This document shows positions 37,401 through 48,724 of a DNA stretch of 64,000 nt, piece by piece (the stretch's first letter is position 1; each line of letters opens with the position of its first letter). The DNA is from Balanoglossus misakiensis. Lineage: Eukaryota; Hemichordata. The DNA is taken from NCBI GenBank assembly GCA_040954595.2, contig CM082583.2:10354001-10418000 (forward strand), written 5' to 3'. The notes below the pieces were generated by a model. That model had not been told where the DNA came from. It saw only the letters and a program-made list of their open reading frames with translations, and ran no database searches. Made by a program: the position numbers and the translations under genes.

Positions 37401-40400
37401 AATTATACGAGATGAATGAATTACAGAAAAAAAGAAACATGCATGGTCAGAATTGATTAATACCATTTCAAAACTACTGCTACATTATACACAGTTCATT
37501 TGCACTATTTACAAGAGTTTGATTACAACCTAAAACTTAAATCATCAAGAGATGCACACAAGCACAATAAATTTGATATTCGCAGAACAAAAGAGAAAAA
37601 CTGTGCAAAGATCACTGAAGAACTTAAACTTAATTTCTAGATTCATCCTTGTCTGTTTACTTACCTGTGAGTCTGGAGTTCTAGCCCTACTGTCTGGTGT
37701 CTTAGTTCTATCCACAGGCACGTTAGCCTCTTCCATTTGAGATGTCAGTGACAACACCTCACCTTCCATGGTCTCTTTGTCTGTCAACACTTTGTTGTAT
37801 TCATCTCGGAGTTGCGTGATTTCAAGCTGTAGAGATTCCACCTGAAACAAAAAGCATTGGTTGAGATTTTATGCTCTGCCAAACCTTTGCTTGCCAATAT
37901 TTTGAAATTCTTCACTGGTTTCAAATTCAAACGATATGATTTACAACTGATGGCAAAACAAATTCAGCTTAACTTTTGTTGACATAAGTGACAGAAGACG
38001 TACTTGAGATTCCAAAGTCATTGCATTATTCTCTTCCCATTTGACTTCATTCTGTGCCTCGTCAAGTTGACTTTCCAGAGCCGACACTTGCTGCTCCAAA
38101 TCTTCCTTCTCAAGGCTAAGTTCAGCGTTGGCTTTGTCTAAAACACCCATCTCATTTCTCATTGATTTCACCTGCAAACATTGGACAATACATGATCACT
38201 AAAGGAGACAGATAGCATATTTTGTATACAACAAACCAAAGTCTGCAATTGCTGTAAATTTTTGCAAAATAATGCAAAAATATACTGATTTATGATGCTG
38301 GTTTATGATGGTAGGACTGCACCAAAGAGCATATTGAGGAGATGGTTACAGCTTACAGATTATGATATCAACTAGACAATGTATCCTGAATGTGGTGATT
38401 CTGCAGAGGATTATACAGAAAATTAGAATTTGGAGTCAGCCGGTCGGAATTATGCCCAGCAGACATATACACCAAAGACATATTACATGCATACGCATAT
38501 CTGTATATAAATGACAAAGGTCAGTCTGTATTTATGAAACTGAAAGGGTCAGGAATACCATGTACAGTATGTTACTAACAATAGACTACCTGTAACTTGT
38601 GAAATCAGCAAATTTAGCCAGTCTACTCAGATCTGTCATCACATCAGTCACTACAGATATTATCTTACCTCAGCTTTGAGAGATTCAATAAGTTGATCTT
38701 TTTCATCGTTATTGAGTCTGCTCACTTTAAGTTCTGTCTGTACTTGTTGATACTGATCTTGCATATCTGGGCCATGGTCCTGCATAGCTTGCAACCTTTC
38801 ACAGTCTTCTTTGAGAGAATCCAGAGCAGATTTCAGTTTCTCTTTCTGCTGATTTTCATAGCCAAGTTGTTTGCGTAACTCCTCATTTTCCTGCTTCAGT
38901 TGTGCTGTCGAGAAAAAACCAGAGTTCAGATGAAGCTAAAAGTGAGGTGTAATTTGTGATGCTGTAAAATAGTCTTAAAACAACCAACTTCTTTTCCACT
39001 TCATTTACTACTACTAGTATTGAAATATTACATATAAAATACTAAATAAAACAGAATCATTGATCAATACTTCACACTATCCTGGTGTATCAACCCTCAT
39101 GTTGTGAACTTTACCATTAGCCAAACGGCATACAGATCCAGACAACGGTTGCAACAAAACCTTGAAAGTCCGGAATATTAGTAGAAAACATGGCAGGAAA
39201 GACCCAAGTATCATATCCCAACGCTTACAGAAAAATCCTGATGTCGACTTGTGGAAAAAATAAATAGTACTGCACGACTCCAACATGGTTAAGCGGTTAC
39301 CCAGGTTCTGCTACAAAATCCTTGATTAATACGTATGGGATGTACCGATTTACGCTGAAATTTCATTGTGAAATTTTATTGACGGCTGTTTATTGGTCGA
39401 CCACTGTGTCTGTGGAAAACAGCCACTCAGAATTCAACATCATAAATGCCAATATGGATTTGTTATGCTAATTGAGATCAAACGGGTTGCTCTCACTATA
39501 TGTAAACTCGTTTGACGTCAAATGTCCTTTAAATACAAATTACCTGCCCGTTTACACTGAATTTCCTTCAAACATTATTTGCACGTTGATTGTGAACTGC
39601 ATGAACTTTGATTGCCATAATGCTGCTCTAAACTAACACACACCTCATCCGTCAAATGACACAACATATGGAGATTAAATCATTAAGTTCAATCAATTCT
39701 AATTTGGTTTACATCGACATAACACTTGTTCCACTAATTACACACATATATGCCAAGGACACAGGGTTGATTCACTATTCTATTTTTAACATTTTCATGG
39801 GAGAAAGTATAATATGACAGGATGAGAATGATAACAGTCATCTCTGATAGCTGTGGTCCCACATTTAGTGATTTACTTTCAGACATACAGGTGGATTCCC
39901 TTTGAACATAAACAACTATCACTGATCAAAAATTCACAGAAAATAATATGTTGCTATATGTTCTCATTTTACCTGATGTGGAGTTTATACTGTATTTGTC
40001 CAGCTTACTTCTTGAATCCTAAATAAAATAGAAAGAATATTAAAAAACAAGCCAATAACAACTTGCATTTGCTACATGGTAAGGCAGACATGCAATCAAT
40101 ATTTTACACAAAATATTGTAACCATAGCCAGAGTTTATTTAATACACATAATATTGTATTTTCTTTGTAAGATCTGATGTTCAAATGTCTGTTAATATCT
40201 CAGAAACTAATGAACCAAAATATGTACACAGCCTGGAATATGACCTATGCTGATATTTGATCATATACAATTCTGAAATGTGCACCATATGGGAGGAGAT
40301 GAAAAGAGCCACACAAAAACGTCTGTTTGTTTCTCATCCCTGTGCACAACATTATTAGCTATTTTCCTATCATTGTATCCAAACGTCAAGTTTAAATTCG

Positions 40401-43400
40401 AACCCACATATGATCAACTAAACTCTTGACAAAAAACGTCAGCTAGAATAGCATGACAACATAAATATTTATGATCTGTATATAACAAAATGAGAATGAG
40501 GCATACAGAAAGATAAAAGCATACACCAAAAACTTAGATGAGAAACAATAACTTTTTCCAGTGTGGCCTTATGTCATCCAATACTGAAATTTACAAATGA
40601 TAAAATAGATACAGACATGTTTTAAAATATAATTTTAATCAGGATTAATGTACATTCTGTAATACAACATACAACAAACTTCTATGCAGAGAATAGTCAA
40701 TGACCTAATGATACCAAAAGACTGAAATTCGTATACTTTCATTAATAATTAAAATTTATTTCACATGTTCACAGCGGTATCATTTTACATGGGCTTTCAT
40801 AGCTAGTGGGGGTGTTATGTGTCATTTGACCTCCAGGTCACAGTACTGTTCTTTTGTTTTCACAGTCTATACAACTGTGTATAAAAAGTCTGAACATGCA
40901 CATCCATTTAGTACATACTGTACCAATAGGTATCACCTACATTCCATGTTTAACCATTTTAAATGTGAGATGAAATATACACATACATTGTACTGGCATA
41001 ATTTTTCATGCTATAATATTCAAATTTAACCATCATCATGCCGTATTATTCCAATTTAATTAATCTTTTTAGATCTGGATAACATCCATTTCTGCCATGC
41101 AGTTAAGCGTAATGTCATGATTTATAAATATTTTTATAATCTAGTCTATTTAGAAATGACAAGACTCCATTACCACGCCAGATTGATCTCCTTGTACTAC
41201 ACCAAGAATCCGTAAAATTTTCACCATTTGGATAAATTCCACCGTCCTGTCCATGTTTACTTGCAACTCACTCATCATATAACTCATCCTGAATCATTTA
41301 CCTCCTGAATATTCCATGGAAAATTATAAAAACAAAATCACAGTTTCATCATTGAAACATTTGGTGTAATCCCATGGAAGCACTGATGCCAGGTCTAATT
41401 CTACAGCTGTTGTTTGTTATGCAAATTTATGACAACATATGGAATGATGGATTTGAAACTACATCAACTGGTATGTGAAACCGCACTTATCCGGCAAACA
41501 GTAATAGAGCGGAAATGATTTGCATATCTCCACAGTATGCATGCTGTGAGGGCAGAATTCAATTAGCCTCCGGCATTTCCAGAATTACAAACTTGAATCA
41601 ATCAGTATAATAATATGCCAATCATCACTGAGTACCTCTGACATGGCCAGAAATTTCACTCAATGTGGCACTTATGACAAAGAAATAAATGACCATATGA
41701 AACAAAACAGAATATACAACTGTAGAATCTGCTTAATTTTTACCACTTTTTTCTAGTAAAATTCTATTGAAATTACAGGGAAAATTGCTATATACCTACA
41801 CTTTACATGATAGCAAACAAAAAGTTGAAATATGATGCAGAAAATTGTCTATGGGGGAAATATTTCAAGGGTACTACCATGGCGAGGGTTGGCCGTATGT
41901 GGCGTACTTTTCACACATGAACTGATGAAAAGTGCAATGACCTTTGTCGTGCAAATATGAACAAAGGACCATGCGAATCCAAACTTTTTTCAAATTTGAC
42001 AAACTCTGTGCGGTTTCTTGTAGAATGTATTATAAAATACGTATTTTCGGCTAGTTATTGGATATTTTCGTCTCAAATTTACGCGATCTAGAATGATATA
42101 TAGTCTGCCAAGTAGAAGTGTACCGTCTCAACTTTCACGCATCTCTTACCTTCAATATTTCTCGTCGACGTCATGTCGCAAAAAACTGTCAAATTTTCCT
42201 CCTTGTAAACTTTTATCAAACTCTAATAGTAATATTTTCATCGCATCGAAAGTTCAACTTGTAAACTGAGCTAGAACTTGATGAAAAACGCAACAAGGAT
42301 GCGGGCAATTCCCAGCTAAATTACGGATGCAGGCCACACACGGCCAACAGTCAGCACGTCTTTCCGGACGTCGTGTATGGCGATAGTCTGTCAGTCTGGT
42401 ATTCAAAATCCGGTGTATTAGGATTACAAACAGACATGCTAGTCCAAATATTTCCTAGCGTGCCACGTTGCACAGCTGTAGACATACTATCAACAAAGTT
42501 TATCAACAACATCCAGTTCCCCGCCAGCTCTCCTCCTCGAGCAGGCAATTTCTTCTGTGACCTCACGTGACCTTGTTGAAATGGGTCATTGGTTCGTTTC
42601 ATTTCATTCTTGGGGTGTTACAGCATACTATTCTAACGAGTTTTAACACCATTTATAATTATTATTATTAAAAAATATACATATTGCTAATAGTTAGGCT
42701 GGAAATTGTACAAAGAGGTAAGATACCTCAAAAAATTAATTCCTGTTATCTAAACATGTTAAGAAACCCTTCAAAATTAAAGGGACAAAGTCTCTCTCTC
42801 GCTCTTCTTTTCCCATTTATTATGTTTGATTCACTACACTGTCTATGCTAATGCACATGTGGATATATAGTGAATCAACATTCAACCATCACGTTTGTAG
42901 GATATATGAGAGTAAAAATCTCGGCAAAATGAATAAATGGTAAACACCGAATATTCATTTTGCTCTCGCGTCTACAAGTGGGATGGAAGGTGTGTGTGGT
43001 TGAACTATGAGTAAAATTTCTACATAATGTTTACCATAGAGATTTTCAAAGTCACTAAATTTGGCGGCCATTTTGAATGCCATAGACTAAGCACAGATAT
43101 AGGCGGCCATTTTGAACCTCAAATTTGGCGGCCATTTTGAAAGTCTTAATTTTAAGACAATTTTGAAAAGACCCCCCCCCCCCCCCCCCCCTCATTTAAT
43201 GAGTAAATGAAAAATTATTTTCGGCAAGAAATGAATAATCTAAAGTAGCCAAAAATGAATAATCAGTGTTTACCATTTATTCATTTTGGCGAGATTTTTA
43301 CTCTCACATATATATGCAGGATGGAAGTTGTTTGTGGTTGAACGTTGATTCACTATATACATGTATTCACATGTACTTAACATCAATGGTGTCTTGTATC

Positions 43401-46400
43401 AAACTTACTTAATGGGAAAAGGGCAGCAAGAGAGAGACTTTGTCCTTTTAAGTGGAACATCCTTAAACTTTTTTCAGTTCAAAAGAAATGAGACTGAGAG
43501 TTTGGAAATACAAAAGATAGCAGAATGATTTTGCTTGAATAATCAGTAAATTTAAGAGCACAATCACCTTGGGTGTTTGAATACAGTTATGAATATAAAT
43601 GATACACAACAAAACAAGCTGTCAGCTGTCATAAATTACTATATTTGTATTGTTAAAGCTTTGTAATCCCTTGATAATTAGCTAACATCTGCAGAGAATG
43701 ATGCATTTATTCAAATATCATGGGTGATAAATTAACAAACAACTACCCTGGACTTGTCAATGATGAAAATGGGTTGTTCTCCATGTAGTATATGGGCCCT
43801 CTTCCAAACAGAACATTACCAGATTACAGATTACAGCCAAGAATCAGCAAAACTCTACATCTGATTTTAATCAGATTGGGAAAGACATACCTGTTTCTGT
43901 TGATGATGTCCTGTAACCACATGATTGGAATCATCGAGCAAACCAGATGACACAGAGCAAACACTGTGTCTGGATGAAGCTATGTCTTCTTCAATCCCTG
44001 ATGAATTGTAATCGATGCCACCCGGACTATAACTTTCTTGAAATCTGCCGGTCAATGGGTTGCTCCGATCAGGAGTGGTTGCTTTACCTGTACAATAACA
44101 AAATAAAGTGTCAAGTTATTAAGTTATGCGAAATTTCTGTAATCATTCAATGTTTCATGCTTTGGTAAAATACTTTATGTTCAAAGAAGAATAAATTTCA
44201 TAACAAATATACATACTTCTGACAGGAGTATCCTGTGATTTCTTGATGGGCACTGGTATCATAGAGTGAGCTCTTGGAGAGGATTTGGGACGGCCATTAA
44301 AGTCACCATCTTTACTCAGCAAAGATGAAGTAGACTTGATGGTTTTTGTTGATGTTCTTCCTTTGCTGGGTCCTGTGACCAAATACAATGAAATTGGGGA
44401 TTTCTGTTAATGTCAATGTATCAGCAGAAAGAATAAACAAGTTGACAAATTGAAGGGTCACTTGGAGATCATCACAGTCCAAATTTCTTTGCATACCTGA
44501 TTCTGGATGACTTGATACATCTGAGATAGAGTAGAACGAAGCATTTGAATTCTTCGTGTCCACACTCCCAGGACTTGCTTGACTTGATGAACTGAAATAG
44601 GAAGTAGGGCCAGACTTATTACTTACCAAGGTACTATCAAAGTCTTGTTAACACTTGTTTATAACTATTTGACTTATATTGCTACATTATTTGCTATGAG
44701 TTTGCTGATGAAAAGTTAATTTTTTTCAACTCTCTTCATTTTCTCACCTTGAATAGTCAACATGGGTGTTCAAGATGGCGCCATCATTTGGGTGTTCCAT
44801 ACTACTGCCATACACCAATTGTGGAGTGTGGGACATTGAGATTGAACTAATATCAGTACTCTCACTCCTCAAGCTGCTGTAGCCCTGAAATTCTGTCTGG
44901 TGTGATTCTGAATCTATAGCTGCAATCAAAGAGATATGTCAGTTAATTGTTTCACTGAAAATGCTGTTCTGGTGGTATACTGCTTTGTAATGTGCTGATT
45001 TTCTGGTCAGTTCTTACAGACCAATAGAAGACTTAGAGCAGCATGTGAAAGTCTCCAACAGCAAAACAGGCCAAAATGGCATAAGTTCTAATATAGAGCC
45101 TATAGTGAACTCTAGATTTGGTCAATTTTCTAATGTCTATCAGTCATGCAATGATAACAATGGCTGGTCAATAACAACTTCACACTGATCAACACCACAC
45201 AATTTCATGAATTAGAAAGTAAACACAGTACCTGCCGCCGCTCTCTTTGGATTCAATGGAGCACGTTCAAGATATCCATGTCTTCCCTGTCAAGTACAAA
45301 AAATTAGCACTCAGAGCTTAGTACACATTCAGTTGCTTTCTTTCACAGAAACACGCTATATCTGACACCTGAGTGCACACGAAACCCCACAAAATTTCAA
45401 CATCATTGATTGGGGCATTCTGCTACACAAAAGTGAGCGAGCAGTTAATCTCATTAAAATGTGAAAGACGCCAATAAAAGTAATTTATAGGCAGGTCTGG
45501 TCCCACCCATTTCCAGGGAACACATTTTGGATAATTTCTATAGCATACTCCATCACAATGGCATAATTTATTCATTCATTCTCTGGGTGACATGTTGATG
45601 AATGTTTCCTTTTAGGTTTCAAATTCAAATTTTGCATTGTTGAATGTTAAATACAAACTCTTGCTTTGGATAGAGTGTTCATTTTCACCAATAGTTAAGT
45701 ATGTGAAAAATTGCTGTATTATGCTGCATTGCTCATTATTGCAAGAATCCATGCAGTTATTGGAAATTCAATTCACCATGTGAGAAATGGTTCAGTTCAC
45801 AGTAGACTTTTACAAATATCCTGTTTCAACATAGTCTGCAAACAAACTTCAAAAACAGAACACTGGATTTAACAGAGGCTCAGGTTTTGTTTTGAAAAAC
45901 TAACCTTTAAATTTCACACACTTTACATAGTGTCTATAACTGTCTTCTTGGAGGGTTATACAGTCAAATTCATGTGACATACACAGCAAATGGAAGGTCA
46001 AAATGGAACTAGACTTGAAAACAACAACCCTGGTTCGGTCAAAGAAATCAACTTGGCTGCTACCCAAATTCGTTAAACCATAGTGTACATTAGCAACTAT
46101 TGTTGCTGACATTGTCGCGTGTATCTGACCTCTTTAAATCTAAACAAATGAACACCAAAGCTTTACCTTTCATAATCTCCCCGCTACCAGATGCCTGTCT
46201 GACACAACGTACACACACAGATTCTATTGCTACCTGTCTTGGGACTTGCCACAAAAAACAGACTGATCAATTTTGATTTCAAAGCCCCCGAGTGAATCTC
46301 AAAGAAGTAACGCAAGACTTTACGTAATGGTCTTTGACTTTTCCTCAGGCAGTTCCAGCATCAATTGCCAGCCGCTGAACAGGTGAGTCAAATCCACCTG

Positions 46401-48724
46401 GACTTTCCCACTTTTAACTTGAATACAGAGTGTTGAAAAGCTCCCTTATTTTCAAATGACCAAAACTAATGATACTGAAATAACTTCATTTCTTTTTTAC
46501 TTTTAATGAGATAAATGTATTGAATCCTTAATCACAGAAGAGAGTTTTTTAAAATATTACTAAATCTAACCCATTTTGTAAAATAGAATCTTCCACCACA
46601 GGCTGGCTTTTCCAAACAAAGTGTAATACTAGGCGTTGATGGGGGCCACTAGAGTATTCTAAAGAATGGGGAATTTATTCTGGGGTTGTTTACTTCCTGA
46701 GAGCAATGGGACCTGGTAACAGGTAGTTAGAATTACATGTTGAAGCACATTTACATTTATATACACACAACATTTCTTACAAAATGTTCTCCTTCAAGTT
46801 TTTCTCAGAGGATATGATTTACAGTACAGTATTAATTTTTGATTATAATACTCTGGTTATTAAAATCCTTTCATAAATATGAATACATACCACTTTGACA
46901 TATTTCACAATTACACCTGCCACACGCCAACCACTTCCCTGAAGAAAAAAAGAGAGAAAAATTTACCCCCACTCACATGGTTGAAATGTACAGATAAATC
47001 AATGTAAAATGATAACCTCTTTTCATTTATGTAAAAACAAATCATTCGGCAGTAATGTCAATGCATTGTCTCTGATGCATAAAAGCATGTCTATGTTTTA
47101 TTTTGCTGGTCTCTTTTTAATGCTGGCAGATATTATCTATTGATGGCCATTTTTGTCACAAACCATGTGCTTTCAAAGTGGCAATGATCATGGAAAGTGC
47201 ACATGAAATATTCAGGAGCGAGGGAATTGTTGATTTGATGTCAAGTGACAGCTTTATGGAAATCAGAATGAGAAATTACTTCCGTAATTGGCCAGCACAT
47301 CCTGCTTTAATCTCACCCATGGAAACCCAATTAAGACTTCAGTGCATTTTGATTACGCTGGCAAACATACCTTTCCTTTATGAAAGCCTTTTCCTGTCTT
47401 AGTTCTGCTCTCTGAGATGGTAAAAGGGAGAAGAAAACACATTTAAAAGGGATATAAAAGTGTTAGTGTTTGGGGCCATGTTTATCTGCATCAGAAAAAT
47501 CACATTTTATTTTCTCTTGTTTCAAAAAAACGTCAGTGACAGTATGTTGACACAAGTTTAATTGTACATAACTTTATTGTAAGAATTATTAGGGTGACAA
47601 TGAACTCAGATGGTTTTGTGCTATATTCGGGGTACATCAGAAAATATGTGCCTGTATTAAGATCCATTTATTATTAGTGTATGTGCTCACAAAGCTTGAA
47701 CAGGATAGAATATTAGATAAAAATGTTTCTATTCAGACATTAAGATCAGAACTGAGGTGACCAAAGTTGTTTCAGGTCTTCACCAAGAAGGAAGAGAGAG
47801 AGGAGGTAGGATGGTGTCAGCAAATTGAATTCGACACTTACTAACTTTCTCTACGTTTGGAGGATGAACTTTGATGGTAAGGTGGTTGGGTGGACAACAT
47901 ACAACACGGACAGAACATAAAAAACAACACAACAAACGTTATATTAAGAATATATGAAAACAATGATAACTTAAAGGGCGGGGTCATTTTTGGGTAAATC
48001 GGACGCTCGTTTATAGGCTAAATAAAATAAATATCACATTTCCAAGTTACTTTGATATCAAATGTGCTGGTTTCAGGGTCTCCCCGAACAGTAGGAACAA
48101 TGCCGGTGGTGTGTCACCAAAAAGTCGCACATGAAATGACAGCAATGAACTCAATCGGCACACTCTTTCCATACCTTTACCCTGCCGGTGTTTTCTTTTC
48201 TTTTTCGCATCAATGGATTGATTTTCATTCACTTCTGTCAACTTGCTAGTTTTCTTGCTGCGTCGTGCTTTCTGCAATTAAAAGTGCGCGCAATATTAAT
48301 ATTTAGGCCCGGTCGAAATATTGACACTCGTGGTTCTCACGACTTTGTGTAAAACGAAGTTATCATCTTAATGGAAATATTGTAAGACGTTACTTGCCTC
48401 GCTTTGGCTCGACTCCTCTTCCACCACCGTCTCAAGACGTTCTGCAACGAAATGAATATGGTAAAAGTTTCTTGAAGTAAAAAATACAACCTTTGATTTC
48501 TGCGGACATAAAAATGTATCTGACAAACTGCGAAAAGCACGCAGCAATCGTATTGAATTGTGACAGACAGGTGTTCCTTGTTCAAACGAAGCCATTAAAG
48601 AAACGGGGTTATTAATCATCGCCGAACACACGAAACCTTGCGTACCCACTGCCAGCTGATCCTCACCATTGGTCTTCCTTTTCCCGGGTAAACTTTTGGC
48701 CATTATGAGAGCCTTTGCTCGCAT
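28402..48724 (-). CDS. Gene B: coiled-coil protein, inverted paralogue of gene A (~1,601 aa, 33 exons)
   Basis: Exons in transcript order: 48668-48704, 48398-48441, 48181-48271, 47842-47868, 47371-47411, 46891-46938, 45232-45286, 44748-44919, 44497-44591, 44217-44372, 43891-44087, 39973-40018, 38669-38904, 38004-38171, 37665-37841, 37171-37206, 36660-36827, 35867-36429, 34872-34983, 34545-34733, 34163-34378, 33820-33970, 33406-33667, 33005-33266, 31735-31938, 31292-31471, 31025-31119, 30793-30867, 30508-30648, 30270-30371, 28992-29100, 28734-28882, 28402-28603. All phases join, totalling 1,602 codons with stop from the ATG at 48704; an in-frame upstream ATG at 48724 would add 7 residues. Residues 1-~320 are basic, then Ser/Thr-rich (RRSKKTSK, KKKRKHRQ: possible nuclear or microtubule-binding signals). 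Residues ~337-1,540 are coiled coil; residues ~598-785 are eight 21-residue LA-x-D/E-R repeats. Intron 2 is GC-AG. The family is not recognised and no enzyme domain is seen. The small 5' exons (27-55 nt) are the least certain part. Confidence 0.83.
30877..30900. repeat. (AATG)6 microsatellite in a gene B intron
   Basis: Six perfect AATG units starting nine bases upstream of the gene B exon at 30793-30867, so close to its acceptor that length changes could affect spacing to the branch point. Confidence 0.9.
35867..36429 (-). repeat. Eight tandem 21-residue coiled-coil repeats in one gene B exon
   Basis: This 563-nt exon encodes 187 residues. From about residue 18 of the exon the sequence falls into eight consecutive units of exactly 21 residues with the pattern [S/N/R/G]-L-A-[E/D]-x-R-x-[K/Q]-[E/Q]-[I/A]-x-x-L-[Q]-x-[E/D]-L. 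Examples of unit starts are SLAEVRQKQ, NLADERLKE, RLAEGREQE, GLAEDRIRQ, ELTEERNKE and RLAEGRQKQ. Twenty-one residues equal three heptads, so the repeat preserves coiled-coil register. The same core recurs, less regularly, throughout gene A exon 5. Confidence 0.9.
39115..39286 (-). other. Candidate alternative first exon of gene B
   Basis: An ATG-initiated open stretch of 57 codons plus one base ends at a GTAAAG donor. Its phase (1) is right for joining the gene B exon at 38669-38904. The encoded segment is partly hydrophobic (FLPCFLLIF). This could start a shorter isoform that keeps only the coiled-coil part, or it could be chance. No transcript evidence is available. Confidence 0.25.
42300..42600 (-). 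promoter_or_regulatory. CpG-richer block in gene B's largest intron, possible internal promoter
   Basis: In an otherwise AT-rich 3.9 kb intron this block has visibly more CpG and contains CACGTGAGGTCACAG (E-box next to a half nuclear-receptor/CRE-like site, complement near 42556-42570) and a CCAAT on the minus strand just upstream. It could drive an alternative gene B transcript that begins before the exon at 39973-40018. Evidence is compositional only. Confidence 0.2.
43063..43141. promoter_or_regulatory. Three copies of a YY1-like site (GGCGGCCATTTTGAA)
   Basis: Identical 15-mers at 43063-43077, 43102-43116 and 43127-43141. The reverse complement contains AAAATGGCCGCC, which matches the known YY1 zinc-finger consensus (core CCAT/ATGG within GGC-rich flanks). 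They sit in the core of the foldback element. Binding is inferred from the motif only. Confidence 0.5.
43172..43191. repeat. Homopolymer C20
   Basis: Twenty consecutive C residues inside the foldback element; prone to length error in sequencing and to G-quadruplex formation on the opposite strand. Confidence 0.95.

Larger units (their letters stand above)
42781..43447. mobile_element. Foldback/MITE-like DNA transposon with long inverted repeats and TTAA target duplication
   Basis: About 190 bp at the left (42781-42965) reappears as its reverse complement at the right (about 43240-43447). Matching blocks, from the outside in, are AGGGACAAAGTCTCTCTC, TGATTCACTA, ATTCAACCA, GAGAGTAAAAATCTC and AATGAATAAATGGTAAACAC. 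The element is bordered by TTAA at 42777-42780 and 43448-43451. TTAA duplication is typical of piggyBac-type transposases, so a non-autonomous piggyBac derivative is the likeliest source. The centre has no coding capacity and contains three GGCGGCCATTTTGAA copies and a 20-base C run. It lies in the gene B intron between exons 43891-44087 and 39973-40018. Confidence 0.85.

Noticed and set aside
47178-47402. Plus-strand open frame of ~74 codons
   Set aside because: No recognisable domain; it overlaps a gene B exon (47371-47411) on the opposite strand.
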